64,000 bases of DNA from Paenibacillus polymyxa (lineage in GTDB: Bacteria; Bacillota; Bacilli; Paenibacillales; Paenibacillaceae), in the NCBI RefSeq assembly GCF_018614975.1, contig NZ_JAGGNR010000012.1, forward strand, positions 124,001 to 188,000. The letters are read 5' to 3'. The notes beneath the pieces are model-generated. The model saw only the letters and a program-made list of their open reading frames with translations. It did no database searches and had not been told where the DNA came from. Below are positions 26,810 through 38,625 of this stretch, in pieces (the first letter of the stretch is position 1; the number at the start of each line of letters is the position of its first letter). A program made the position numbers and the translations under genes.

Positions 26810-26834
26810 GGAGGCGTATTCCGCCTCCTTTTTA
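26810..26834. terminator. Terminator next to the 66-residue gene
   Basis: GGAGGCG (26810-26816) pairs with CGCCTCC (26822-26828), then TTTTTAT. It is usable on both strands. The minus-strand gene ends at 26840. Confidence 0.7.
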
Positions 26835-26839
26835 TGTTT

Positions 26840-27040
26840 TTACTTTTGATCCGAGTGAGGATCTTGATTAAATCTTTGAGAGATTTTTTTCTCTGTTTTC
26901 CTACGCCGTATCCAGCGCTTGAGTAAGCCTTCCTCTTTGCGTTCTTGCAGCGTTTCCTTCAAACCTTGAATCATAAATTCCGATCTTCGTCTGTCATCCC
27001 GACTAATCTCGCGTAATTCCTTAATAAATTTGTCGTCCAT
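26840..27040 (-). CDS. Small basic hypothetical protein, 66 residues
   Basis: The product starts MDDKFIKELREISRDDRR and is highly charged with a basic C-terminal half (KRWIRRRKTEKKISQRF). No membrane segment or known domain is visible. ATG 27040 has GAGAGG 5 bases upstream; an upstream ATG at 27109 has none. A terminator follows immediately. A DNA- or RNA-binding role is only a guess from charge. Confidence 0.55.
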   Translation of the reverse strand: MDDKFIKELREISRDDRRRSEFMIQGLKETLQERKEEGLLKRWIRRRKTEKKISQRFNQDPHSDQK

Positions 27041-27387
27041 ATCTGCCTCTCGCTTATTCAGGATAATCCCATTATACCGAACATACGTTCTTTTATCAAG
27101 TTTTTCCATTACGAATGATTTTCGAGATCAATGTAGTGAAAAGAAGCACAGGAACAATATGCGGCATGTGTGAGAATGAAAGTCTAGAGGAATAGTCACA
27201 TGTGGTAAGTATCGCAAAACCATAATACACATCAAACAGGGAGGTAAGTATGGATGGTCTACGTTATTATGGCTTAAGTTATGATATGGTGTGAAATGAC
27301 ATCCATACCATTGCTTTGGCTCAATTGCCAGAGTAGAAACGAGAGGGTTATGAAAAAAGCCAACGCTACAATGAGAAATACATCAAT

Positions 27388-28352
27388 TTGAATAATGTGC
27401 GTGAAGTCATGCAGCAGATCGAGACGGCGACCAAACCGCATTTAGCCTTACGAACCAATCTTAGTGTTGTTACCATTAATGCGCTGATTCAGGAATTATG
27501 TGATGGCGGAGAGCTGTTCCAGGATAAAGTAGTTCCCTCTAACGGCGGTCGTCCTGCTCAGGCATATCGATATAATTATAACTTCAAGCTTGCTTTGGTA
27601 CTTTACATCAAAGAGATGAAAGGCCAGGAGTTGATTTCGGCAACGGTCATGAATCTGGAGAATAAGGTTGTGTTGAAGGAAGAGAGCATTTTGCCTGCTT
27701 TTGATAAACAACATGTGCTGCAACTTATCGCGCGTTTCGTTGCGGATTACCCTTCCATTGATATGATTGGCATCGGTATTCCAGGGCAAGCCTTGGATGG
27801 GACATCACGGTGAGCAGTCATGAAGAGCTTATCCATTCACATCTGATACGGGAGATCGAGAGCGAGTTCCAACTGAACGTTCTCGTGGAGAATGATGTTA
27901 AGGCAGCGATTAGCGGATACTGTACACAGCATGCGGATATGAAGGAACAGAGTGTAGCAGGAATTTATTTTCCTAACCGATACCCGCCGGGTATGGGCAT
28001 GATGTTGAATGGACAGATGATCCGTGGGAAAAACGGGATGTTTGGTGAGATTAAGTATCTTCCTTATTCACCTGATTGGAAACGTGACATGAGCAAAGAA
28101 GATTTTGTAGTACAGGTATGTCATATCTTGCAAACGATTAATGCCGTCGTTGCTCCACATCAGATTGTCATTTATCAGGAACGTGTGGAGAGAGAAGAAC
28201 TGGATTTGGCGTGGAAACAGTACGGGAAGGATCATCCCATGCCATCGTTGCCGGAAATTGTACATCAGGACTCGTTTCAACATGATTTTGATGCTGGGTT
28301 AAGGGGAATGGTTCTTCAGGCGTTGAAGTCAGGCATGTTATCTGAAGGCTAA
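27388..28352 (+). pseudogene. Frameshifted ROK-family transcriptional regulator
   Basis: The first part (27388-27813) encodes a winged-helix DNA-binding domain (LNNVREVMQQIETATKPHLALRTNL, VTINALIQELCDGGELFQ) and the start of a ROK sugar-kinase-like domain up to GIGIPGQALDG. The frame then hits TGA. The second part (27810-28352) resumes in another frame with ITVSSHEELIHSHLI, LVENDVKAAISGYC, YPPGMGMMLNGQMIRGKNGMFGEIKYLP and the C terminus. The two match one continuous NagC/XylR-type repressor split by a single frameshift near 27800. The reading frame also lacks an ATG at its expected start (NEKYINLNNVREV). It lies next to the beta-glucoside cluster and may be its lost repressor. Confidence 0.8.
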
Positions 28353-28791
28353 GCTAACCCTTGTAGAGTAGGATTCATGATGCGTGAAGAGAGAATCATG
28401 AAGGGCGTGTTGTTTAGTCCAAGTGATCCCGAATTAAAGATCATCAAATAAAGTTAAGTCTACCTGTTACAGAAGTGGTTTCAAGCGGCTTAAGGATGAA
28501 TTGTGTTAAATAGAACCACAGGGTTACAAATGGCGATATGGGGGAATATGCTTTTGAATGGATGGCGAAAGATATCAAGGCTCTAGGGGACCAAAGTCCT
28601 GCTGCTTACCTGAAAACGGAGGAAGGAGCGCAGGCATTAAGGGCAGCCATATGCGTATGCCGCGTTAATTTGTTCGATGGTGGAATGTACAAACGATCAT
28701 ATGATCCAGTGAAGTTGATTTTGCAAAATAGATATGTTACGCTTACATTACAAGAGCAAAGACAACAGAATATGCAATAACATCTTTTGAT
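28353..28791. other. Region before the beta-glucoside cluster, one doubtful small frame
   Basis: The only open frame is 28538-28780 (plus strand, 80 residues, MGEYAFEWMAKDIKALGDQS onward). It has no clear ribosome site, no recognised domain and ends 12 bases before the RAT site. It may be the remnant of a larger gene. The promoter of the beta-glucosidase operon must lie in the last ~150 bases, but no clean -35/-10 pair is seen. Confidence 0.35.
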
Positions 28792-28814
28792 GGATTGTAA
28801 CTGTGAAGACAGGC

Positions 28815-28820
<6 letters not shown>
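28792..28820 (+). promoter_or_regulatory. RAT 1: LicT/BglG-type antiterminator site before bglA1
   Basis: The site begins GGATTGTAACTG and ends CAGGCAAAACC around a short loop, the two-part stem bound by the CAT domain of LicT-type proteins. One base differs from the common GGATTGTTACTG. Its 3' end overlaps the terminator 28815-28884, so the two structures exclude each other. Confidence 0.85.
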
Positions 28821-30416
<1,596 letters not shown>

Positions 30417-30430
30417 TTCTCTCGTTTCCA

Positions 30431-30463
30431 GGATTGTTACCGCATAAAAAGAGCGGGCAAAAC
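30431..30463 (+). promoter_or_regulatory. RAT 2: variant antiterminator site between bglA1 and the SLH esterase
   Basis: GGATTGTTACCG begins and GCGGGCAAAACC ends the element. The central CTG/CAG pair of the usual site is replaced by a CCGC/GCGG stem with a longer loop (ATAAAAAGA). Conserved GGATTGTTAC and GGCAAAACC ends support LicT recognition. It starts 14 bases after the bglA1 stop. Confidence 0.75.
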
Positions 30464-30538
30464 CTAACGCGAAAGTAGGTATCTCAATGAGCCTCATGGT
30501 TTTGAGAGCCCTTTTGGTTAGTGCTTGTCCGCTTTTTC
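30451..30538 (+). terminator. Terminator overlapping RAT 2
   Basis: GCGGGCAA followed by CCTAAC pairs imperfectly with GGTTAG followed by TTGTCCGC (to about 30533), then TTTTT. An inner hairpin CTCA-ATGAG is possible. It would separate bglA1 transcription from the downstream genes when LicT is inactive. Confidence 0.65.
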
Positions 30539-30574
30539 ATGTGTTGCCCAACATTACATTGGAGGGATTGTCGT

Positions 30575-32263
30575 TTGAGAAGATGGAACATGAGCACACA
30601 GAGTACGAGATGGATGCTAGCATTAACCCTGTGCCTAACTACAATCTGGCCTACAGCAGCGATTGCGGAAAGTATTGAGGTCAGTCGGATTCAGGCAAAT
30701 ACCTATGTAGGTGATCCGGGAGAAATGGTCGAATCCTTTGATATTACCATTGCCAATCCCGTGAAATATCAGAATCTAAAAGCTTCTGACTTCGAAATTA
30801 CAGGCAATTATGATGGTTATCCATTAAATGAAGCAGAAGAAATTGTACAAACTAACTATGCAGACGACGGGATAAAATTGACGATTCAGGATCATACCAT
30901 CCATATGGAGGTCGAGCCGTTTAAATATCCTGGAGGTATGATTTCAAAATTTAAGGTAACGAACAAAACGTATCCAGAGCTATCTTTTGATGAGACCAAT
31001 GTGGATAAGGTTGTTACCCGAACCGTCGATGATTTTGAAAAAGGTACGTACACGGGCAGCAACGGTGAAGCGTTGTCTTACCGTCTGAAGCGTAGTCCTT
31101 CCACCAACGCACAACCGCTTGTCGTATGGCTTCATGGCGGAGGAGAAGTAGGTACGGATGGTAGAAGTCATCTTACGGCTAATCGTGGAGCAGTAGTCTG
31201 GACAGAATCGGGGTATGATACTTCCGTGCTTGCTGTACAGTATCCCGAGAATTACAGTTTCAAAATTTACGATAACCCTGAACAACTGGCTAAAATGCAA
31301 GCATATTTTGTTGCACAGTATGAGCTGATCCAGAAGCTTGTAGCTGAAGGGGAAGTTGATCCGGATCGGATTTATTTGGCTGGTGTATCTAGTGGGGGTG
31401 GCGGAGCCCTTCGGTTTATGATGCAATATCCGGATCTGTTTGCAGGAGCTGTTGTCATTGCGGCCAAGGATACAGTTGCAGATTATACGGGGTCTGTGGA
31501 TGGATTTAAAGATGCACTTAAAGATATTGTGAATGTTCCTATTTGGCTTCACCATGCTAAGGGTGATCCTACAACAGATAGTCGTACAAGTATACTTGCG
31601 TATGAAGCGTTGTTGGAACTAGGGAGTGATCCGGACATTTTCGTATACGATGATGATTTCATGGAAGGAAATAATCTCTATGGTGGATTGAAACATTGGT
31701 CATGGGTTCCTGCTTTGGCAAGTTATCAGACACCTGACTTTTTGTTTAATCAAGACAAAGGAATATCTGCTGTCGATATATATACCCAGATGGACCGGAG
31801 AATTAAAGCGCATGAAATTGTGGATCGGACTCAGCTTGCCGTATGGATTGCTGATTTTTTGAAACTCCCAAATCCTCAATATGAAGAGAGTTATAGCGAT
31901 ACGTTTGAGCGATGGTCTCAAAAGGCTATCTCGCAGGTTACAGAAGCAGGTGTAATGCAAGGAACGGGGAATAATAAATTTTCCCCATTAGGTGATATAA
32001 CACGAGCTCAATTAGCGGTTATTTTGGACAAAATGAAGAAAAACTTGGGTATAGAACCTGATCAATCAGAGGCGGCTATGTTTGATGACGTACCTCCGAC
32101 TCATTGGGCATATGAAGCAATACGCAACAGCTCACAATACGATATTATGGGCGGCAAAGAGGCACAACTTTTTGCACCTAATGATATGGTTGATGGAGAA
32201 GAATTTCATGATATTATGGACCGCTTGTATCTGACAAAGGCAAATCGACACTTAGAAGACTAA
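30575..32263 (+). CDS. Secreted SLH-anchored esterase with Ig-like N-domain
   Basis: TTG 30575 follows GGAGGG by 8 bases and starts a signal peptide (MLALTLCLTTIWPTAAIA). Residues ~33-150 resemble the Ig-like N-terminal domain of esterases (SIEVSRIQANTYVGDPGE). An alpha/beta hydrolase core follows, with LVVWLHGGGEVGTDG (oxyanion), nucleophile elbow LAGVSSGGGGALRFMM, WLHHAKGDPTT and GLKHWSW (His). The C-terminal ~190 residues contain S-layer-homology repeats (YSDTFERWSQKAISQVTEAGVMQGTG and FDDVPPTHWAYEAIRNSSQ), which attach proteins to the cell wall polymer. Product 562 residues. An exported esterase between two cytoplasmic phospho-glucosidases suggests it releases esterified beta-glucosides before PTS uptake. 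Confidence 0.85.
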   Translation: MRRWNMSTQSTRWMLALTLCLTTIWPTAAIAESIEVSRIQANTYVGDPGEMVESFDITIANPVKYQNLKASDFEITGNYDGYPLNEAEEIVQTNYADDGIKLTIQDHTIHMEVEPFKYPGGMISKFKVTNKTYPELSFDETNVDKVVTRTVDDFEKGTYTGSNGEALSYRLKRSPSTNAQPLVVWLHGGGEVGTDGRSHLTANRGAVVWTESGYDTSVLAVQYPENYSFKIYDNPEQLAKMQAYFVAQYELIQKLVAEGEVDPDRIYLAGVSSGGGGALRFMMQYPDLFAGAVVIAAKDTVADYTGSVDGFKDALKDIVNVPIWLHHAKGDPTTDSRTSILAYEALLELGSDPDIFVYDDDFMEGNNLYGGLKHWSWVPALASYQTPDFLFNQDKGISAVDIYTQMDRRIKAHEIVDRTQLAVWIADFLKLPNPQYEESYSDTFERWSQKAISQVTEAGVMQGTGNNKFSPLGDITRAQLAVILDKMKKNLGIEPDQSEAAMFDDVPPTHWAYEAIRNSSQYDIMGGKEAQLFAPNDMVDGEEFHDIMDRLYLTKANRHLED

Positions 32264-33709
<1,446 letters not shown>

Positions 33710-33764
33710 ATAATAGTTCTATAAGCATGTTGTACAGACACCTTCTTATGTCACATTAGCGCAC

Positions 33765-33815
33765 ATTAACCGCTTTCACAAAAACATTGTCATATGGATA
33801 ATTATATGGTAAGAT
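33765..33815 (+). promoter_or_regulatory. Promoter with cre-like box before licT
   Basis: TTGTCA (33787-33792) and TAAGAT (33810-33815) are separated by 17 bases and form a good sigma-A promoter. A cre-like sequence ATTAACCGCTTTCA (33765-33778; 11 of 14 consensus positions) sits just upstream. RAT 3 follows about 20 bases downstream. Confidence 0.6.
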
Positions 33816-33837
33816 GGGCCTAAGGCTAATGAATACT

Positions 33838-33866
33838 GGATTGTTACTGTTCAATCAGGCAAAACC
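33838..33866 (+). promoter_or_regulatory. RAT 3: antiterminator site before licT
   Basis: GGATTGTTACTG and CAGGCAAAACC flank a short loop, a full consensus match. The site lies in the leader of the antiterminator gene itself and implies positive autoregulation. It overlaps the terminator at 33858. Confidence 0.9.
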
Positions 33867-33909
33867 AGAAGCGGGGCATATTTTGTGACCTGCTTTGGTT
33901 TTGCCTTTT
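33858..33909 (+). terminator. Attenuator terminator in the licT leader
   Basis: GGCAAAACCA (33858-33867) pairs with TGGTTTTGCC (33896-33905), followed by TTTTA. It shares its 5' arm with RAT 3. Confidence 0.85.
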
Positions 33910-33941
33910 ACTACTTTGACGGTGCAAGGTGATGTGAAGAA

Positions 33942-34793
33942 ATGAAAATTGAGAAGGTGCTGAACAACAACGTAGTTACCGTAATTGATCCGGGAGGAAA
34001 CGAACTGGTCGTTATGGGACGTGGAATTGCCTTCAAAAAGCATACTGGTGAATCGATTGACGAGAGTCTCGTCGAAAAAATATTCTCGCTTGAAAGTAAG
34101 GAAGTATCACAGAAACTTAAAACACTTCTGTCTGATATCCCGGTTGAATATGTCGAGTGCTCGGATGAGATTATCCGTTATGCCGAGACGGTGTTAGGTG
34201 AGAAGCTGCATGAAAGCATCTACATTTCACTGACGGATCATATTCATTTTGCGATTGATCGACATCGTCAAGGATTGCAGATCCGTAACGCATTGTTCTG
34301 GGAGATCAAGCGCATGTACCGGAAGGAATATGCCATTGGACTCAAGGCGCTACAGATTATTGAGGAAACGTTAGGTGTCCTGCTTCCCGAAGACGAATGC
34401 GCATTCATTGCAATGCATCTGGTTAATGCCCAGATGAACGGTGAGATGAGGGAAACGATCAGTATTACGAACATTGTTAAGGACATACTTAACATCGTAA
34501 GACGTAGCTTTGTGATTGAACTTGATGAAGATTCATTGAGTTATTATCGATTTTTAACTCATCTGAAGTTCTTTGCCCAACGTGTGTTGCAAGGAACGGC
34601 GATTGAAGATAAAGAAGTAGATAATCCGCTTCATGACTTGGTGAGCAAGCAGTATCCGGAAGCACATGCATGTGCAGTAAGGATCAGTGACTATACGCGT
34701 AAGATCTATAATCGGGTGTTGTCCAAGGAAGAAATACTGTATCTGACCATTCATATTGAACGAATTGTCAGAAATGAACAAACAATTGAATAA
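33942..34793 (+). CDS. licT: Beta-glucoside operon antiterminator LicT/BglG family
   Basis: Residues 1-57 are the RNA-binding CAT domain (MKIEKVLNNNVVTVIDPGGNELVVMGRGIAF). PRD1 (about 65-170) contains SLTDHIHFAIDRHRQGL and AFIAMHLVNAQ with the conserved His residues. PRD2 (about 171-283) contains FLTHLKFFAQRVLQG and LTIHIERIVR. The PTS phosphorylates these histidines: BglP inhibits by PRD1 and HPr activates by PRD2. When active the dimer binds RAT sites and blocks terminators. 283 residues, full length. AAGGTGAT lies 8-10 bases upstream. It is the only such gene in the window and the natural reader of the six RAT sites. Confidence 0.95.
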   Translation: MKIEKVLNNNVVTVIDPGGNELVVMGRGIAFKKHTGESIDESLVEKIFSLESKEVSQKLKTLLSDIPVEYVECSDEIIRYAETVLGEKLHESIYISLTDHIHFAIDRHRQGLQIRNALFWEIKRMYRKEYAIGLKALQIIEETLGVLLPEDECAFIAMHLVNAQMNGEMRETISITNIVKDILNIVRRSFVIELDEDSLSYYRFLTHLKFFAQRVLQGTAIEDKEVDNPLHDLVSKQYPEAHACAVRISDYTRKIYNRVLSKEEILYLTIHIERIVRNEQTIE

Positions 34794-34798
34794 AGTTG

Positions 34799-34826
34799 GG
34801 ATTGTTACTGCTAAAAAGGCAAAACC
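34799..34826 (+). promoter_or_regulatory. RAT 4: antiterminator site between licT and bglP
   Basis: GGATTGTTACTG begins 5 bases after the licT stop and GGCAAAACC ends the site. The base before GG is A instead of the more common C. It gives the permease a separate LicT-dependent checkpoint. Confidence 0.85.
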
Positions 34827-34888
34827 TAAACGTTGAATAATGATAAGCTTTTCTGCTTTGTCATTATTCAGTGTTTAGGTTTTTTTTT
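34821..34888 (+). terminator. Attenuator terminator before bglP
   Basis: AAAACCTAAAC (34821-34831) pairs with GTTTAGGTTTT (34873-34883), with an inner TGAATAATGA/TCATTATTCA stem, followed by Ts. This is the strongest of the attenuators. Confidence 0.88.
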
Positions 34889-34921
34889 AACCTTCATTAC
34901 ACATAAAAGGAGCAAAACACA

Positions 34922-36829
34922 ATGGATACACAACAATTGTCCAAGGATATTTTGAAGCTTGTGGGTGGCGAAGAGAATATCGATCAAGTCACACACTGTA
35001 TGACAAGACTTAGATTCAACCTCAATGACAACAAAAAAGCGGACAAAGCGACGCTGAAAAATACACCAGGCGTGATGGGCGTTATGGAGAACGGTGGACA
35101 GTTCCAGGTTATCATCGGTAACGATGTGCCTATCGTGTATAACGCACTCGTTGGCAACATGTCCAAATCACCAAACGCAGATAATGCATCATCAAGTGCT
35201 TCAACTGGAGAAAAGAAAAAGAGAAATCCAATAAGTGCATTATTCGACTTCATTTCCGGTATGTTTACACCAATCCTGCCTGCGATTACGGGTGCAGGTA
35301 TGATCAAAGGGATCGTGGCTATCCTGGTAGCCCTGGGGTGGTTGTCCGATACTAGCTCAACCTATATCATTTTGTCCGCGATTGGTGATGGTGCTTTCTA
35401 CTTCTTGCCGATTATTCTAGCAATAAGTGCTGCGCGGAAGCTGGGTAGTAATATGTATATTGCCGCAGCGCTTGCAGCAGGCATTATGCACCCGACCATT
35501 ACAGCATTGCTGGCTGATGGTCACAATTCATCATTCATGGGGATTACAGTCATAGGGGCAACGTATTCTTCTACAGTTATTCCGATTGTTCTGGCCGTTT
35601 GGATTGCTTCCTATGTAGAGAAAGCCGTTGATCGTGTTGTACATGCTTCACTTAAGTTACTCATTGTTCCAACAGTTACCCTGTTAATTATGGTTCCACT
35701 GACGTTGATGACAGTAGGTCCATTGGGTACAGTTCTTGGTAATGGTTTGTCCGGTGGTATCTCATGGTTGTTCGACAACATGTCCATCTTCGCAAGTATT
35801 CTGATTGGTGGTACGATGTCATTGCTGATCATTACAGGTATGCACTATGCGTTGCTGCCAATCGTTGTTGGTTCAATGACAACACTGGGTTACGACTTTA
35901 TTATTCCACTGATGTTTGCAGCTAACTTGGCACAAGGTGGTGCAGCATTTGGTGTAGGTCTCAGATCGAGAAATAGCAAAACCAAATCCCTGGCCTATTC
36001 CACAGGTCTTACGGCTATTATGGGGATCACGGAACCAGCGATGTATGGTATCAACATGAAGTTCAAAAAACCATTTATCGCAGCTCTCAGCGGGGGTGCT
36101 ATTGCTGGTGCATTCATGGGAATCTTCAATGTTAAATCGTATGTTATTACAGGACTTGCAGGTCTGCCGAGTATTGCGGCATTTGTCAGTCCAGCAATTA
36201 GCACATTGATTTATGCTTTGGTTGGTGGTTTGATTGCCATCGTAGCGGCAGCAATCATTACGTATATCTTGGGCTTCCAAGAAGAAAATGCATCGGAGCC
36301 AGTAGCTGCACCAGCCGCTGAGCCGGCAACACCAGCAGCAACAACTTCTGCTGTAACTGAAGAAGCAAAAGCACAAGATGAGCAAGTATTCAGCCCGATC
36401 ACAGGTGAAGTTAAACCGCTGAGCGAAGTGCCAGACCCTGCGTTCTCTGAAGAGATTATGGGTAAAGGATTCGCGATTCAACCATCTGAAGGTCGCGTCG
36501 TATCTCCGATCAACGGAACCGTGTTCTCGTTATCGAAGAGTGGACATGCCATTGGTCTGGTAAGTGATACAGGCGCAGAGATGTTGATTCATATCGGGAT
36601 TGATACCGTGAAGCTGAAAGGTCAATTCTTCTCTCCTAAAGTTCAAGCAGGTGCGAAGGTTGCTGTAGGTGATGTACTGATGGAGTTTGACCGGGAACAG
36701 ATCGAAAAAGCCGGTTACACAACGATTACACCAGTCATTATTACAAATATGCATCAGTATGAGTCGATTGAGTCTGCTGGTCGCACTACGATCAAAGAAA
36801 AAGACTTGTTGTTCACAGCTAAAGCTTAA
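34922..36829 (+). CDS. bglP: PTS beta-glucoside permease EIIBCA
   Basis: This 635-residue permease imports and phosphorylates beta-glucosides. EIIB is residues 1-~85 with the phosphorylated Cys in THCMTRLRFNL (C26). EIIC spans about 105-455 with ten or so membrane segments (PILPAITGAGMIKGIVAILVAL, GMHYALLPIVVGSM, GITEPAMYGINMKFKKPF). An Ala/Pro-rich linker leads to EIIA (about 475-635) with the phosphorylated His in EMLIHIGIDTVKLKG (about H557). The single-chain BCA order matches Bacillus BglP and makes the protein a likely inhibitor of LicT. Expression depends on RAT 4. A terminator follows. Confidence 0.95.
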   Translation: MDTQQLSKDILKLVGGEENIDQVTHCMTRLRFNLNDNKKADKATLKNTPGVMGVMENGGQFQVIIGNDVPIVYNALVGNMSKSPNADNASSSASTGEKKKRNPISALFDFISGMFTPILPAITGAGMIKGIVAILVALGWLSDTSSTYIILSAIGDGAFYFLPIILAISAARKLGSNMYIAAALAAGIMHPTITALLADGHNSSFMGITVIGATYSSTVIPIVLAVWIASYVEKAVDRVVHASLKLLIVPTVTLLIMVPLTLMTVGPLGTVLGNGLSGGISWLFDNMSIFASILIGGTMSLLIITGMHYALLPIVVGSMTTLGYDFIIPLMFAANLAQGGAAFGVGLRSRNSKTKSLAYSTGLTAIMGITEPAMYGINMKFKKPFIAALSGGAIAGAFMGIFNVKSYVITGLAGLPSIAAFVSPAISTLIYALVGGLIAIVAAAIITYILGFQEENASEPVAAPAAEPATPAATTSAVTEEAKAQDEQVFSPITGEVKPLSEVPDPAFSEEIMGKGFAIQPSEGRVVSPINGTVFSLSKSGHAIGLVSDTGAEMLIHIGIDTVKLKGQFFSPKVQAGAKVAVGDVLMEFDREQIEKAGYTTITPVIITNMHQYESIESAGRTTIKEKDLLFTAKA

Positions 36830-36841
36830 CCATAAAAATGT

Positions 36842-36889
36842 AACAGCAGCTTCACCGGAATGTAATCCGGTAAAGCTGCTGTTTTTTTT
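36842..36889. terminator. Bidirectional terminator after bglP
   Basis: AACAGCAGCTTCACCGGA pairs with TCCGGTAAAGCTGCTGTT with one mismatch, then T8. The convergent LysR gene ends 13 bases further. Confidence 0.88.
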
Positions 36890-36901
36890 GTTTATAGCCT
36901 T

Positions 36902-37804
36902 TTACACGGGAAGCATACCCTGCACCAGTTGCACAAAGTGTTGTGCAGGCTTGGACAGATAACGGTTCTGCAGCCAGACCAGCGCCGAACCGACCGTGGA
37001 ATGCTGATCCTGGATGCGATATACGTGGAATGGGTGCTCGTGATATAGCTGTAGTACCGTGTGAGGCACGATGGAACTGGCGAAGCCGAGTCGGACCAGC
37101 TCGAGTAACATATTAATGTCTGAGCACTCACCCATGATGGAGGGGGTAACCTGATGCTCCCGAAACTTGTCCAAAATTAGCTCGAACATACCGAGTCCTT
37201 CTGTGCTTGGAAGCAGTAGAGGGATACCTCTAAGCTGCTCAAAATAAGTCCCCATTTCCGTTCCTGGTCCCATCTCTGTCGGACTATCAATCGGTGTTGA
37301 AGAAATATAGAAAAGGGGCTCCTGTGGCAGATGCAGCACCTCATAACGTTCAGTCTGGACAGGCATGCGTACACAGGCAAGTTCAACTTTGCCATCTTCC
37401 AGCAATCGGCATAATTGCGCAGATTCATTTTGTTGAATTTTATAGGTAACCTGTGGGTGGGTGGTGCGAAACTGTTGCAGTGCTTGCGGGATCAGGCGAT
37501 CCGAGATGGTATTGATGCCGATGGCGAGTTTGCCCCGTATGCCGTGACGGAAACTTTGCATCTCCATTACAGCTTCCTCCATATATTTGGTCAAGGTAAC
37601 CGCATAATCATAGAAGCTGCGACCCGCTTGCGTTAGCTCCATCATACGTCCTTTGCGTTCAAATAGAATCACGCCAAGCTCTTCTTCCATTAACTTAAGC
37701 TGCTGACTTAAGGGTGGCTGAGCCATGTGCAGTCTTCGAGCTGCGGCTGTAATCTGTTTCTCCTCAGCAATGGCAATGAAATAGCGACATTGTTTGATAT
37801 CCAA
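36902..37804 (-). CDS. LysR-family transcriptional regulator
   Basis: TTG 37804 follows AAGGAG by 9 bases, and the product (300 residues) begins with the LysR winged helix: LDIKQCRYFIAIAEEKQITAAARRLHMAQPPLSQQLKLMEEELG and LFERKGRMMELTQAG. The C-terminal effector domain is complete (GKLAIGINTISDRLIP, VELACVRMPVQ, GFASSIVPHTV). It is divergent from the ankyrin-permease pair with a ~180-base spacer and is the likely regulator of it. The ligand is unknown. Confidence 0.9.
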   Translation of the reverse strand: MDIKQCRYFIAIAEEKQITAAARRLHMAQPPLSQQLKLMEEELGVILFERKGRMMELTQAGRSFYDYAVTLTKYMEEAVMEMQSFRHGIRGKLAIGINTISDRLIPQALQQFRTTHPQVTYKIQQNESAQLCRLLEDGKVELACVRMPVQTERYEVLHLPQEPLFYISSTPIDSPTEMGPGTEMGTYFEQLRGIPLLLPSTEGLGMFELILDKFREHQVTPSIMGECSDINMLLELVRLGFASSIVPHTVLQLYHEHPFHVYRIQDQHSTVGSALVWLQNRYLSKPAQHFVQLVQGMLPV

Positions 37805-37988
37805 GTGGTTGTTCTCCTTCGCCTGCAATGTATATGTAATTCGTATGGAAAGGCAACAAAACATGTATTTTTAATATACTACGATCTTATGTTACCATAC
37901 ATTAGATTTGCATACCTGACTAACAGGGTTTGGTTTCTATATAAATATTACTGCATGAGAAAGACCTTGAATTGGAGGATAAAATAAC

Positions 37989-38576
37989 GTGGTTAGAACA
38001 ATACATGATGCTGCTCAAGCGGGCCATACCGATGAGGTCATTCGATTTATCACACAACAGGGTAACTGGTTGAAAGAACGGGATACATTGGGGCGGACAC
38101 CTCTGATGGCCGCGGTGCACGGTAACAAGATAGACACGGCAAGGATGTTAGTGGACGCCGGAGCCGACATTAATCTTCGGGATGCACGATTGGACAACCT
38201 GCTGTTATACGCGAGTGCTGAGGGTATGTATGACATGGTCGAATTGGCGATTACAGCAGGTGCAGATACGAGGTTAACAAATCGTTTTGGCGGCACAGCT
38301 CTTATCCCAGCAGCGGATCGAGGCCATATGGACATTGTGGAGCTTCTGCTGACACACAGTGATGTGGATGTGAACCATATCAACAACCTGGGGTGGACAG
38401 CCTTGCTGGAAGCGGTCATTTTGGGAGATGGTGGGCCGCGTCACCAGCAGATTGTTGCCTTGCTTTTACAATATGGTGCAGATCCAAAGATTGCGGATCG
38501 GGACGGGATTACACCGCTTGCACATGCGAGCCGGCATCGGTATGCCGAGATGGAACGACTATTAACCCAAGTCTGA
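37989..38576 (+). CDS. Ankyrin-repeat protein, cytoplasmic
   Basis: The 195-residue protein consists of about five to six ankyrin repeats: AAQAGHTDEVIRFITQQ, GRTPLMAAVHGNKIDTARMLVDAGADINL, LLYASAEGMYDMVELAITAGAD, GGTALIPAADRGHMDIVELLL, GWTALLEAVI and GITPLAHASRHRYAEMERLL. Ankyrin repeats bind partner proteins. The start is GTG 37989 with GGAGG about 11 bases upstream. The permease gene follows after 49 bases, so the two are probably co-transcribed. Confidence 0.88.
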   Translation: MVRTIHDAAQAGHTDEVIRFITQQGNWLKERDTLGRTPLMAAVHGNKIDTARMLVDAGADINLRDARLDNLLLYASAEGMYDMVELAITAGADTRLTNRFGGTALIPAADRGHMDIVELLLTHSDVDVNHINNLGWTALLEAVILGDGGPRHQQIVALLLQYGADPKIADRDGITPLAHASRHRYAEMERLLTQV

Positions 38577-38625
38577 AAAGGCTATACATTTATGATACAG
38601 AACAGTGAAAGGATGTTCCAAACGA

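Noticed and set aside
28538..28780. 80-codon frame before RAT 1 as a genuine gene
   Set aside because: It lacks a clear ribosome site and a recognisable domain, and decay is visible around it. It is mentioned only within the regional entry.
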